Assembly: GCF_011397635.1 (NCBI RefSeq)
Contig: NC_064763.1
Coordinates: forward strand, 26,053,437 to 26,117,436
Reading direction: 5' to 3'
Length of the DNA stretch: 64,000 nt
Origin: Epinephelus fuscoguttatus
Lineage: Eukaryota; Chordata; Actinopteri; Perciformes; Serranidae
Below, in pieces: positions 1 through 11,819 of the stretch (position 1 is the first letter of the stretch; every line of letters starts with the position of its first letter). The notes beneath the pieces were generated by a model that had not been told where the DNA came from, made no database searches, and saw only the letters and a list, made by a program, of their open reading frames with translations. Position numbers and translations under genes: made by a program.

Positions 1-2700
1 GTTATGTTTCTGCTCTGACATGCAGTGCTGTCTGTCAGGCCCTCTGTATAAACATACACACAGGGACTGCAGTCAAATTGTAGAAATAGCACAAAGACAT
101 GCAGCTTTAGAATAATATTATTTATGAAATGATGTAGTGTACATATAAAACATTCACTTGCACATAATGGATTACTATGTGTGAGCCGGCAACAACATTT
201 CTGCTGGAACTGCTGGAACATAAATAAGAATACTTGATGTGTACTCTAGGTACAAGAAAACACAAAATACATGTTAAATGTTTGACATACATGTATGCAT
301 TTTAATCCTAGATTGGGGACGGCGAGCACACAGAGCATGGAACAGGAGCACATGACTTGCAGCTGGCTCCACCTAGTCAACCTCTCTCTCAAGCATCAGG
401 TAACAATACAGTGTTTGATTTTTGTGCATGATTTTCTGGACACTGATCAAGAGAAATTTCATGTCAAAGTGAAAATGGACGTCTCACAAAATAAATGACA
501 CTTTTTGGCACAAAAAACATAGAAGAACATGTTTTATGTTTGTTATTTTTACCTCTTGTATCCTAAATGTATGTATGCGTTTTACATAACAGTCCCTGTA
601 GTCTAGCCATTTGCTCATTTTGCTCAGCTGAAAGCCTCTGCTGCTTTATCTGCAGGTGCCCCGATGTTGTCTCGTCTCCTTGAGGCAGGTCCCAGCCAGT
701 TTTCTGCCCCGTTAGGTTTCATGGTCAGTGCAGACCCAGCCTCCAGTGCTCCCCTCTCTACTGCCACTCTTGTGCCTGTTGACTCTGCTGCCTCAGCAAG
801 TAAAGGTGTGTCCACCTGACCCAAACTATTCTTCTCTCAATCCACAGGCTAAACCTCCTTACATCTTTGTTGTCACCTGCTTTGTAGCTAGAGAATTTAA
901 TTTCAGTCCTCTACTTTATTGACCACTGTTAACTGTATTGGTTGGCCTATTTCAACTGACACTTGGCGAAAAGCAGGGCAAGATTCAGATATGTAGAAAC
1001 TAAACAATTAAAGATTTTACAGACTGATACTGCTACTGGTTTGAAATTGTATCTTGGAAAATGAAAAAGTTGAAAATCAGTTGTTGTCTTTGTGCAGAGG
1101 TGGATGTGATGGTGCCGTCTTTAACCCCAGGATGCCAGCCTATTTCTGCAGAGGATAAAGTGTCAGAGCTCAGTGAGGAGGATGTGACTGTGTCCTACAT
1201 GGGGGATGAGCTGGACCTAAAGACAGTGGGGGATATTATTGCTATCATTGAGGACAAGGTGAGAGGTGCTATGTATTTTCACAGCTCTTGAGATCAACTG
1301 TGGATCAATTTTGATAAGTAATGCCTGCTTGAGGCTTTAAACATTCAGTAACGTATGGGTGTTTTCATTTTGGGTTCAGTTCTCTTACAAACATCACTGC
1401 TTAAAAGGCAGGACATGGCAAACCTGCCTCAGTTATTCTCTAAGATCCAGAGTCAAATCTTTTCTTTTTCAGGCAGATGAGACTGCAGAGGCTTTGGATG
1501 CTGCTGCAGTTGAGGCTGCGCTGTCACTGTGTGAGGAGAATGGCCATGCTTTGTCTGGTGCCTGGGAGGCTGGGCCTTTCCAGCCCCATGAGTCTCACCC
1601 TGCGGTGCCCATAGGGGTCCCGGAGTCCTCGTCTCTTCACAGTAGCCTGGAGGGGAAGACAGAAGTGTTAGAAGTCCAGGGTGGGACTTCAGGTTCACTC
1701 TCCTCTCTGTGCAGCAGCCAAGATAACGGTCTGGCAGCATTCCCCATGGGACTAAGGGGCCTTCCTCCCACCTCCTCATCCTCATGCAGCTCAAAGAGTT
1801 TGGAGCACTGCCACACTGGAGCACCTCCACAGCCTGAGGCAATGAGAGAGACTGGAGGGTTGGCGCACCAGAAAAGCCAAATTTCATTGGATGTTACTAA
1901 AAAAAGTGAGAGTGAGAAGTGGGCACAGCGAAGACCTGAAAAACCCCATAGAGGTATGCACACCCATGCATAAATACAAGTATTCACTTGCTTCATAACG
2001 TGCAGTTTGCATGCAACTATGCGTTTTGCATAACCATTTCCTTTTTATTATTCATCTTTACTATCTTGGCAGACTCAGTATTAGAAGATAGCCCACTGAC
2101 AGAAAGGCACCCCAAGGTATAGCACCCAACGAGGAGAGAGCGAACATGATGCTTGTACTGGCTGTGCTGAAATGCAGAGTGCGTAGTTCCACAGTATTCC
2201 TGCACTGTAAGCTCTGTTTGAATCTCGCTGCATCTTTCTCCATCTTTGCAGGAGATGAAAGAAGTGGAGGATGGAATAAGCATTGTGGGAAGAGAGAATG
2301 CCTCAGGGACTAAAATATACAATGAGCTTAATGGGCCAGAAGTGTGTGGAGACGAAGAGGGTGATGGGGCGGAGGGATTCTTGTCAGAGCCAGACGGCGA
2401 GACGGAGCTAGAACCTGCAGCCAGCGAGAGTGAGGATGGATACAGCCTCCACACGGCGTCCTCGTCTCTGCAGCTCCACACAACCGCAGACTCCATCCCC
2501 AGCAGCCCTGCCTCATCACAGTTGTGAGTGAAACGCATTCAGGCGCACACGGCAGGGAAAGATTGGTTTTTCTTTTCTGTCAACTCGCAGCATGAATTTC
2601 TCACTGCATCGTGCTGCAGGTCAGGTTGCATTTGAAAATATTTCCCTCATGCCCTTTTTTGTTTGTAACCACCATCCTTCTACATACCACTGTTGTGCAG
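1..2700 (+). other. brd8 introns in the 5' part of the window
   Basis: The bases before 312 and the gaps 400-655, 806-1097, 1259-1472, 1954-2072, 2117-2251 and 2524-2700 are short introns, or intron left of the first visible exon. I see no repeat, RNA gene or conserved motif in them. Short open frames at 624-824 and 1453-1996 on the minus strand are shadows of brd8 coding exons. Confidence 0.7.
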
Positions 2701-5700
2701 TTCTATGTGCAGTGAGGACCTGGAAGCTCTACAGGCTCACAAGATCTGGAAGAAAGCCATCATGCTGGTGTGGCGTGCAGCGGCCAATCACAGGTCAGAA
2801 TATGACTCTTAAAAGTAACCCTGGTGGCTGATGCTCAGTCTCTCATAAATTGTAATTCTTTGTATCACTTCCTAAACAGATGTAATTTATGTGAACCTGT
2901 TTTAGGTATGCAAATGTCTTCCTGCAGCCAGTAACAGATGAAATTGCACCTGGATACCACAGTATTGTGCAGAGGTAGGCACGGGTTATGTGTGTTGTGG
3001 TTATTTTAATTTCACTAGTAGTTTTTATAGTGGTTGCTTGTCGTATTGCTCATGCCAATTGAAAATTTTACATCACAAAAATAGCATTTCAGCAGTTTTT
3101 CTGTTGCAGACAAATTTCCAATGTCAGAATAAAATCATGAGAGTTTGGCTGGAGTTGTGCCGCGCTCGTGAGATCTCAAATCATGTGGAAAACTCAGTCT
3201 CTGCTGTCATAAGTCAGTCTTTTTGTTGTCTTAGAGTTTAGATAAAATCAAAAAATTCTTTTTTTAATTTAGCGTGTATCTGATTCACCGACTAGCACTT
3301 ATTTTAGTGAGAGCGTTAACATTAACGTTAACACATCCAGGGAGGTTGGTAATGAGTTTAAGCAACGAAATCCAAAATGTAAAGTGTGTATGCAAATACA
3401 GTTTATCCCATGGATTATATTAATGCCGAATTGACAAGAATACTGTTGAAACATGATGCCTTTTATCTTGTGTTTCCAGAGTTGTGTGTTTTTGCAGACA
3501 TGTAAGTAATTGTTAATATGTCATATTTCTGAAAGGGAGTTTGGTGTAATATTTTCCATCAGGAGCAGGATTGGAAATACTCTCAAAAGGAATCTACTTG
3601 TAGCCTTGCAGATCCTGAGTCTTTACAAAATCTTATAGTCTGTAAAAACTCAGATTTAAGTCTTCTGGTGTGTACTAGGCATAAGAAAAACACCCTTGTG
3701 TTTGTTGGATGACACTGCATTACTGACATTATCCAATCAGGAGCCCTCAACAGCTCATCAGACCACGCAGACTCAATTGTCTTTTGATCACTCTAACTCC
3801 CTCTTTGCTCTTCACTTCTTCAGGCCCATGGACCTGGCTGCCATAAAAAAGAACATTGAGACTGGCTTGATACGGACCACCGCTGAGTTCCAGAGGGACA
3901 TCATGCTGATGTTTCAGAACGCAGTCATGTACAACAGCCTGGATCATGACGTGTACCACATGGCTCTGGAGATGCAGCGTGATGTCCTGGAGCAGATCCA
4001 GCAGTTTCTGGCCACCCAGCTCATCATGGAGACATCAGAGTCTGGTATCAGCGCCAAGAGCCTGAGGGGCCGTGAGAGCACACGCAAACAGGACTCTACT
4101 GACAAGGTGCTTCACTAGAATTTTGACAAAAGCAGAGAGTACAGAAGAAGAGACAAGGGTGAGACAACAGGCTGACTTAAAGGTAGAAGAAAGTGACGCT
4201 AAAGTAGATCTGCCTGACATTTTCCAAAGCAGGACATTAGTTTTTAGAATGATATCCTTTCAGGCAGCCATTGGTTTCGTGTTTCTATGCTGTCAAAATC
4301 AGCTGCAGAGACTTGAAGCTTTTAAATTAGAAGTTACCCATCACAGTGAAAATCAGAAGTAAACTTCTGTTGTTATTTTTTTTAAAGCAAGAATCCACCT
4401 ATGTCAAAATTTTGTTATGTCCGTCGTATGGCTTTGCCTTTTTGGGCATTTGTAAATTAATGCAATATCTTTAAATGCATTACTATATTACAATTCTATA
4501 AAAAGACAAAACATCGTTGAATTAGGTGATGATACCTGTACGTGTCTCAAACAAGTTTCAAACCAATGGTTGGCTGGAGGGCAAGACATTTATTTTAAAA
4601 CGTAACATTTATGCTTTGGAAAATGGTAGGCAATAATGTAATAATGCAATAATGTCAAGAGCATTACTGACAACTATTTACCAAAGCATACAGCTAAGTT
4701 TTTACATTGATATTCTACCTTCAAGAAAGCTATTGTTTTCCATTAATTTCACAACAGTATGAAAATGAAGTGACAGATAATTGACCTGATGAATTACAGT
4801 TAACATTTGGTCCCCTTTTTTTTGCATGATAGTGTGACTGAGTGAAGAACTGCTAATGTTGATGTTGGAGATTTATAGTAGAACGTGATTACAGAAACAA
4901 ATAAGCATTTTTAAAACAACTACATTACAGCACCCAAAGAATGACACTTTATATTTATTTTTAATCATTCTGTATCACCCTAATGAAGGCCCTGTGCTTC
5001 AATACAAACAATTTAGATTAGATTTTCCATATAGTCAGATGAGTCATTTTTCACATTTGTTCCTTTGTTGTTACCTAAGCTCCTAGTTGGCTGGTGAAGT
5101 AGTGACAGCACAAATGACCTGAGGCCTGTACTACGAAGCAGGATTTGAAGTTAGCAAGGTAACTTTGGGGTTAACTCAGGGTTTTCCATACCACGAATCT
5201 GGTTCTCTTTTTAGCGGGATAAATCACTGTGTTAACTTAAGCTGAACAGTTAACATGCTCCTCAACCTGACCTTTGACCAATCAGACCACTGAAGAAAAA
5301 GTATCCATTGACAAAAGTCCAGAGTCTCAGGTAAAAAAGAGGAGTCTATACTGTATATTGTTATAGATCAGTAGAATTACTTCATTGCTCCAGGGTTCTG
5401 TTTCCACTGGTTTTGAAACAGAGCTTCTAACAAAGGGAGAGATCGTTTACAACACTTAACACATGATTTTAGCTGTATTTTAACTTATGCAAAGTTCACT
5501 TAAGTCTACAGTGATCGCTGACAGTGCTGCTACTTTTACCCTATGATTCTTTCACTGCAGCTCAAAATAACATGAGACACCTGTGTGATGAGAACTAGGA
5601 TAAAAGATATTTTATTAGTAAAATAATTCACACACAGTTAATTGGCTAAATGCAACATTTCAGTCAGATAGACCTCATCAGTCATTAATTAGACTACTTT

Positions 5701-6995
5701 TCCCACCCTTTACTTTGGTAGCAGAAACAGTCTGGCATTACTCTAAAGTGTTTGATGTGACGTCATCCAACTAAACAGCAAAAAATATACTCTATACTAA
5801 TGTCACATGGGCCTACAGCTCAGTGATAGCTGCACGTAAGTCTTGGCCGATGGTGAATTTTTCGATAGTATTTTAATTTTTTCTACATTTTAAGTTGTAA
5901 GATTACAGAGTATCGTTTACATCCCAAGCCACTTACAATTTATTGTCTCGCAGTCCCAAACAGGTACCGTCTCATCTCATATGAAATTAGGTAGCCTACT
6001 TTATTTATGGTTCTGATGATGTCACTCATAATTAACATCCAACCTCTTTCACATGAACGCACTCAAGGCTGGATAGGAAAACCCAGAGTTGACTGAACTA
6101 GTCGATAACCAGCTTTGTAGTACCTGTTATCCAGACAGCCAATGTTAGGGTTAGTCAAGCCGGATAACAAAAACATATCCTGGGTAAGTTGAACAAGCTT
6201 CATAGTACAGGCCTCTGATCTATAGTTTCAAGTGTTGAATGTTGATGAATAGCATTCTGATGTTAACTTAAACCAGTAACTGAATGGTAGGAGATGATGT
6301 AAAAGTCACACTATGCTTTGAAAAATGGTTGACAAGTCTGTAGTATATGTTGTATGTAGTTAAGGACCTAATCATGCTGGCATGTTCCCTATAATATATC
6401 TGATATGGATAAGTAGTGCTACTGCAGTAGTGGAAGGAAGCGAATAATAGATGTACAAAATAGCCACATGGCAGCATACCCATTTATGTGAGAATATGTT
6501 CCAACAATAGCTTGTTTCAACCTTTCCCTCCGCTGATTATACTGTGTCCTATCTTTCTTGGCATTATTTTGCTTCCTCTTGAGACTTTCAGTGTACTTTT
6601 GTGTCGCAGCTCTGATATGCATCATTTTCCTCTTACAGGACACTGTCTCCATGTCCTCTCCTGCCTTCCTTCTTTCTCTTTTTGTAAGTACCGTCCTTCA
6701 GCCTTTAAAACTTTCCCTTTCTGTTTTGTCTTTTTTTTCCCTGAAGCAATAAAAACAACAGTTGTTAACACTAAAAGTTAAAAGTATGTAGTTTTGATTT
6801 TTGGGTGAACTGTCCCTTTAACATCTTGAAGCACAACTTGTTAAGTGGAACACTAGTGTCACTTCAGTCACATATTTTAAAGTGAAGACTAAAAATATGG
6901 TCTAATAGGTTCTTCCTTCCTCTCTTTGATGACAGGATGGAGGCACCAGAGGGCGTCGTTGTGCCATAGAAGCTGACCTCAAGATGAAGAAATGA
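312..6995 (+). CDS. brd8: brd8, bromodomain-containing protein 8 (3' part, 11 exons)
   Basis: Bromodomain subunit of the nuclear NuA4/TIP60 histone acetyltransferase complex. Exons, with frame carried across each GT..AG junction: 312-399, 656-805, 1098-1258, 1473-1953, 2073-2116, 2252-2523, 2701-2793, 2906-2974, 3824-4106, 6639-6683, 6936-6995 (TGA 6993-6995). They total 1,746 nt, or 581 residues plus stop. Segments matching vertebrate BRD8 as I know it include LLEAGPSQFSAPLG, GDELDLKTVGDIIAIIEDK, AAVEAALSLCEEN, ADSIPSSPASSQF, a bromodomain (KIWKKAIMLVWRAAANHRY to LEQIQQFLATQLIM) and the C-terminal SPAFLLSLF-DGGTRGRRCAIEAD. The acidic linker coded by 1473-2523 is poorly conserved. The N-terminal part of the protein lies left of base 1. 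The exon at 312-399 is the least certain, because its acceptor tract is weak and its sequence is not diagnostic. The donor at 805/806 could instead be 799/800, which keeps the same phase. Confidence 0.95.
2701..4106 (+). CDS. brd8: brd8 bromodomain exons (2701-2793, 2906-2974, 3824-4106)
   Basis: These three exons carry the whole bromodomain, an acetyl-lysine-binding four-helix bundle. Exon 2701-2793 encodes helix Z (KIWKKAIMLVWRAAANHR). Exon 2906-2974 encodes the ZA loop (YANVFLQPVTDEIAPGYHSIVQ). Exon 3824-4106 encodes RPMDLAAIKKNIETGLI, the helix with MFQNAVMYNS, where the asparagine after the tyrosine is the usual acetyl-lysine contact, and the final helix. The joins use phase-2 splits (ag|g) that restore arginine each time. 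The 849-bp intron between 2974 and 3824 contains nothing I recognise. Confidence 0.95.
4107..6638 (+). other. brd8 penultimate long intron
   Basis: A 2.5-kb AT-rich intron between the last bromodomain exon and the 45-bp exon 6639-6683. It hosts the terminal-inverted-repeat element at 5121-6215. The rest shows no coding or RNA signal. Confidence 0.8.
5121..6215. mobile_element. Non-autonomous DNA transposon with terminal inverted repeats
   Basis: The left end reads GAGGCCTGTACTACGAAGC and the reverse complement of the right end reads GAGGCCTGTACTATGAAGC, so 18 of 19 bases match over a 1,095-bp interval. Motifs such as a GGATAA-type segment recur near both ends. No transposase frame is present inside, so this is a deletion derivative or MITE. 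The ends resemble a family common in teleosts; PIF/Harbinger-like is only a guess. It lies within a brd8 intron. Confidence 0.7.
6639..6683 (+). CDS. brd8: brd8 45-bp small exon
   Basis: A 15-codon exon (DTVSMSSPAFLLSLF) with an acceptor TTACAG and a consensus donor GTAAGT. Both ends are in phase 0, so skipping it would not change the frame. The SPAFLLSLF motif is present at the equivalent place in mammalian BRD8, which supports it being a real exon and not an intronic coincidence. Confidence 0.9.
6786..6823. repeat. Terminal fragment of a dispersed teleost repeat
   Basis: The motif GGGTGAACTGTCCCTTTAA, preceded by a GATTTTT run, lies in the last brd8 intron. A variant (GAGGTGAACTGTCCCTTAA) occurs at about 9252-9272. 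Two copies of the same end motif in one window suggest the remnant of a TIR element family; no partner end was located nearby. Confidence 0.4.
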
Positions 6996-7760
6996 ACATA
7001 GACAATGAAAGTGTTACCCAACAGTGTCCCCGAGTTGAAGTGAAAGGTGTGATACCACAAGACTGAAATTATTCTCTGTCAGTTGCACAGATTTTCACTC
7101 TGCATAAAATGCAGTGTTACCTTTATTTGCACTCTAGATTAAATGGGTAGACTGTAACATGGAGAGGCTCATTTCCTATGAGACAGCCATACAGACATGG
7201 ATTACATACTGTATAATCCCAGATTACAAAGGGGCATTCAGAAAGACTAGGTCAAACCTCTCATAGACGTAGCTGCAGAGCACTTAGACTTAGCCTGCTC
7301 TGAATTACATCAGGCTGTGTTAACGAAGATATAAGTTACTCCTTGCCTACAAATTGGCTGAATTTAAGCCGTCATGGGGCCCGGTTGAATTTCAGATTAG
7401 TGTGGTTGATTTTGAGAAATGTTGGTGACAATATGTGAAACCAGAGGCCAAAGAGTTTGATTAACCTGGAATTTCTGAATGATCAGGGGGGGCACACACT
7501 AATTTCAAACAAACATTTTCATTGCTGGTATGACATTATCTGAGTTATCGTTTTTTTAGTTTTCTAATTTTAAAAGTATTCAGATCATTTTAAATATGGC
7601 TGTGTTTGTGATTAATTGATTTTATCTAGGCTACACTTCCTGTGAAACTGTTCCGACATGCATACTCTAAGTCATTTTCAGTATTTTTGAGAAAACATCG
7701 TTATGAAACTGTTTTGTGGACTTTAAAATGTTTAAACAATAAAACTTCATAAAGAGCCCT
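6996..7760 (+). other. brd8: brd8 3' untranslated region
   Basis: About 750 bp of non-coding sequence follows the TGA. It ends at a canonical AATAAA at 7738-7743. No repeat was recognised in it. Confidence 0.6.
7738..7743 (+). terminator. Candidate polyadenylation signal of brd8
   Basis: A canonical AATAAA 743 bp after the stop codon. It is the best-placed signal on the plus strand before the convergent gene. The actual cleavage site cannot be seen from sequence alone. Confidence 0.5.
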
Positions 7761-9700
7761 CACTCAACCATGTTCAGCTTCAATCTGCATCGAAAGTTTC
7801 CCACTACAAGCAAGAACCATGACACTTTGCCCAGACCTCGCTATTTAAAAGCTGTCTTAAAAATGTTCAGGCAGGGGTTGTGTGCAAAAATCAGTGAGAA
7901 AAGGCTTGATCTTCCTATGGGAAATTCAAATAGTTGGCATTTCAGATCCTTGTTTTCATTCTTTGCCTAATTTATGACATTCATGTTTAATGTACTGTGT
8001 TTCAGACAGGAAAAGCATGCAGATTTTCTCAGGAATGATCTGAAGCAGCAGTGGCCACATGGCACAGAGCTGTAAAGAGTAACGTAAGCATTACATGATA
8101 AACAGTGTTGTGTTTCTTAGAACTTCTCTGATCTGTAGATGCACAGTGACATCTTCTACAAAGCTCCTTCTCTGTAGGTGGGACCAATGATGAGGAAGAG
8201 TTTTGCATTTAGCTTTTGTTTAGTCATGTTCAGTGTTATGTCAGTTGACCTGATCAATGAAACATATTCGTATCTTTTATTGAACCAGAGCCAACTCATT
8301 TGCAGGATCATTTTTGCTGCTGTCAACTACCACTATGTAGTTGCTGTTAATACCAGAGGTCCCTGAATGGCATTAACAGTTGAAGACGTGCATTAATCTG
8401 TACGTCACCCCAAAATCAAAACCATGTTTGTCTTTTGACCTGTAGAGCTATTTATTAATTGACCTTAAAGACTGCTGCCTTCTCTCAAATATAATGGAAC
8501 TAGATGGCACCCAGCTTGTGGTGCTCAAACAGCAATGTCTCTTTCCAGAAATCATGACGTGGTTACTCAAGATAATCCACAGACCTTGTTGTGATCATTT
8601 TCATGGAGGAACTATTTTCTTTCTACTGAACTACACCCACCACCGTGAGAGGCTCTTGCTCATGACAGTGTACAATGTAAATATGAGTGGCTTCCTCAGC
8701 TGAGCTGTAATGTTAGCTAGCTCAGTGGTAGGTAGGTGAGTTAGCAGGAGTTACATGCTTCCTTCTGTGCAGTGATACGGTTTGTAGATGTAGTTTGGTA
8801 GAAAGATAATAGTTCCTATGCAAAACTGCTGACATTATTTCTGGATTATCTTGAGTGACCAGGTCATGATTTCTGGATGCTTTGAGCACAAAGCAATGGC
8901 ATCTTGTACCATTGTATTTTAGAGAGAGCAGACATCTCTGCAGCTGATATCTCCAACACTCAGCAATTCAAAACAAAGCAATCTAGACCTGTTTTGAATT
9001 TAAGTAGTATTCATTTTAGTATGTATGTAGTATCCATTGTTATATCAGAGAACTGTATTCTGGTCAAAGTGGAAAAGCCCCTTAAGCAGAATTTTGCTCC
9101 TGAAACCTGGCACCTCTTAGTCTAGTCATCTAGTGGGCCTGATTGGACTCTCTGGTGGGCTGGTTCTGGCCAACGGGCCATATGTTTGACACCCCTAATC
9201 TAGACTGATAAACAGCACTACAGATAAGAGGAATAATATGTAGTTTCAGTTTTGAGGTGAACTGTCCCTTAAGTGCTGTCAAACAGAAAAAGTAAGACAC
9301 GACTTCAAGTTGTATATGCTGTGTGTCAGGACAGTCAAACCTCTCACTGAAGCAATTAGACTGATGAGATGAAGGTGACGGTGTGAACGCACATAAAAGT
9401 GAACACCTCCGGGGACGTTTTACTCTGAGTGATGTTTTTATAAAGGACGTAGTGAGAGGTTCAGACACATTGAAGATGATTAGTTCAGCTTGTGTGAGAT
9501 TTTACATGATTTAATTACTATTAAGACAATTAATTCTTTTTTTGAGATCATCAGCCTGCCTAATTTAAGTACCATAGTCAAAACTACCTTATACTTTAAG
9601 TAGGATAATGTGTACCAGTGGTATTGTACAATAATCACGTACTTCTTAAGTCACCATCAAACCAAAAATGAACAAATGAGACAAAACAAAACCATGTTCT
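7761..9700. other. Intergenic gap between convergent brd8 and dnajb14
   Basis: About 1.9 kb between the two candidate poly(A) sites. Open frames here are short and unrelated to any family I know. Around 9170-9275 there are repeat-like motifs: one ending in a TTTGACACCCCTAATCTAGA type of sequence, and the GGTGAACTGTCCC motif. No gene is supported. Confidence 0.6.
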
Positions 9701-9709
9701 GGTTACACC

Positions 9710-9715
9710 TTTAAT
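9710..9715 (-). terminator. Candidate polyadenylation signal of dnajb14
   Basis: On the minus strand ATTAAA occurs here, followed 20-50 nt downstream by a U/GU-rich stretch (TGGTTTTGTTTTGTC). This would give a 3' UTR of about 2.1 kb. A second candidate, AATAAA on the minus strand at 10467-10472, abuts a repeat and is less convincing. Confidence 0.35.
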
Positions 9716-11819
9716 GTTCAGGTACATTTGGCTGAAAACTGAATTCTGCAGTGCACTACCACACCGACTGATACCAAAACCTGATTTTTGCGTATCACAG
9801 TTAAGGTTTTACATGTTTGTGAGTTACAGTGTGGACCTGAATAATCTAATCCATTAACATTTAGTGTGTCAGCAGTCATGAAGATGAGTTCACCGAAGAA
9901 AAAAAAAATGAATACATAACTAATAAAAACAGTCTCTCACTAAGGTTGCATGCAACGGTAACAATAGGGAACACAGGATTAAATATCAACTTAAAAGTGC
10001 TTTAGATGAACCTGAAAATTTCGCAAGTATGAGAACAGCTAAGGCAGTTTGGCAGTCATAGTGCACAGCAACACGCATCGATGTCTGTATAGGGTTTGAA
10101 TGAAGAGTTAAAGTCGACAATTTCACGAACTTAGTGTCCTACTCATGACAAGATTCGACAAGTGAAAGTCACAATTCTGGTTCCTAGCTGTGGGGAACGA
10201 TATTAAAGATTCAGGAGGTGACTTTAAAAAATAAAAGATCTTTGTCATATTTCCAAAAACTGTTCCTATATGGTGACAGTGGTACATGAGATAGATAATC
10301 TGTTAAGAAATCCATCTTCTTCTGGCTCCTCCTAGTGCTCCTAACGCCATATGATAGACCAGTGGTTCCCAACTGGTGGGTTATGGTCCACAAGTGGGTC
10401 GCAAGTCCATTCTGAATGGACCACAACTGAGTCCTTAACATGTAAGGAGGAGCTAGAGTTACATATTTTATTTTTTTTTTACAGATTGTCTAGCTCACGT
10501 ACCACTGTCAGGATATAGTGACAGTTTAAGCAAATACGGCCATTTCTTTTTAATAAAATGTATCTACTGTTGGTTAAAATGTAATTTCTAACCGATTTAT
10601 ACTGATAATTCTGATTAAGTTGAGATTTTCGAAACAAAATGCGTCTTCTCTATAAAACATCAGTATAAACTAAAGGTGCAGAACGTATAAAACATTTATA
10701 AAATATGGGCCGAATAGCGATTTTCTGACAACAAAATCATTTAAGCTTGTGCACTGTTTAGGAAAAGAAGGTATTGCATGCTATCTAAGCCCCGACAACC
10801 TTACAGGTAATGTTCATCTAGCAGGTACACTAGAAAACACTGTGTAGGACTGTGAACAGGCTTTTTGGTTGAACTGGACTCCCTGCCTGTGACAAATCAA
10901 AATGACTTAATCGAAACGTGGCCTTTTTTTGCAACACACAACAGTCATTTCTCACACTTAAACCTAAACCATATGCCCGCTGCTAAAACACTCAACAACT
11001 TCCTGAATGGCAGAAGCTTAATGACCAATGTAATAAACACCTATGCAAGCGGTAGTGCGGGGAGACAGCTCATTTTTTGGCAAGTATAACCTTTAATAAC
11101 ACAACTAGAAAAATGTGGTCGTGGTTTTACTTTACTGTGCCTCCTAATGGTGTATTGCCGGAGGTCATACCACCTGATTAACCACAGTATACATGTTGCA
11201 GTCCTTTCTAATGTCTGATTCGTCTTGTAGTAATAAATAAAAAGTCCTCTGTCATTTCACAGTACAGAAGCTCTCAGATTTGTCCAATGACTACAGTATT
11301 ATTTAAGTCACTGTACTTTTAACTTCCTACAGAAAAAAAAGATGAGCCAAGGTGCTCAGGTAACATTCACTCTATTAACTATTAAATAAATACACCTAAA
11401 ATTTCAGCGAGGACACAAAAACATTCAAGAAAATAAATACATGTTAACTACAAAACCTAAAACAAAACGTGTATGTGAACATACTACTGCCTTCATAACC
11501 CCCGAAGGGAGACCCCGTTCTGTCATGCCATTTCTATAAGAAAGTTTAAAGGCTCTGAGACATCGTACACACTGCCGCAGTGAGTTCGCACGTGATGCTG
11601 CTGCCACCACAGTCAGGGTTGGCAGCTGACATGCAACTCTATCTTCTACCATCAAAGAGGAGAGAAGGCACATTGTTTCCAGAGGCATAATCTGCCACTG
11701 ACTTCGCTGTACCTAAAAGAGATTTCTTTACAAAGTGGCCAGATTGGATAAATTCCCCCCTTACTAAAATGCATTGTTGTAAAGTCTGTAAAGAAACGTG
11801 TTCTCCTCTCAAACAGTCC
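9716..11819 (-). other. dnajb14: dnajb14 3' untranslated region (inferred)
   Basis: Non-coding sequence between the dnajb14 stop and the candidate poly(A) signal. It contains a hAT-type repeat fragment near 10357. No other structure was recognised, and the extent is inferred. Confidence 0.45.
10357..10445. repeat. hAT-like repeat fragment
   Basis: Begins CAGTGGTTCCCAACTGGTGG, the common end sequence of non-autonomous hAT elements, and continues with GTGGGTCGCAAGTCC. The opposite end is not evident, so only a fragment is called. Confidence 0.5.

Noticed and set aside
4072..4362. A 96-codon plus-strand frame overlapping the last bromodomain exon
   Set aside because: It runs out of the brd8 exon into the intron in a different frame. 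The exon ends at 4106 with a GTGCTT donor.
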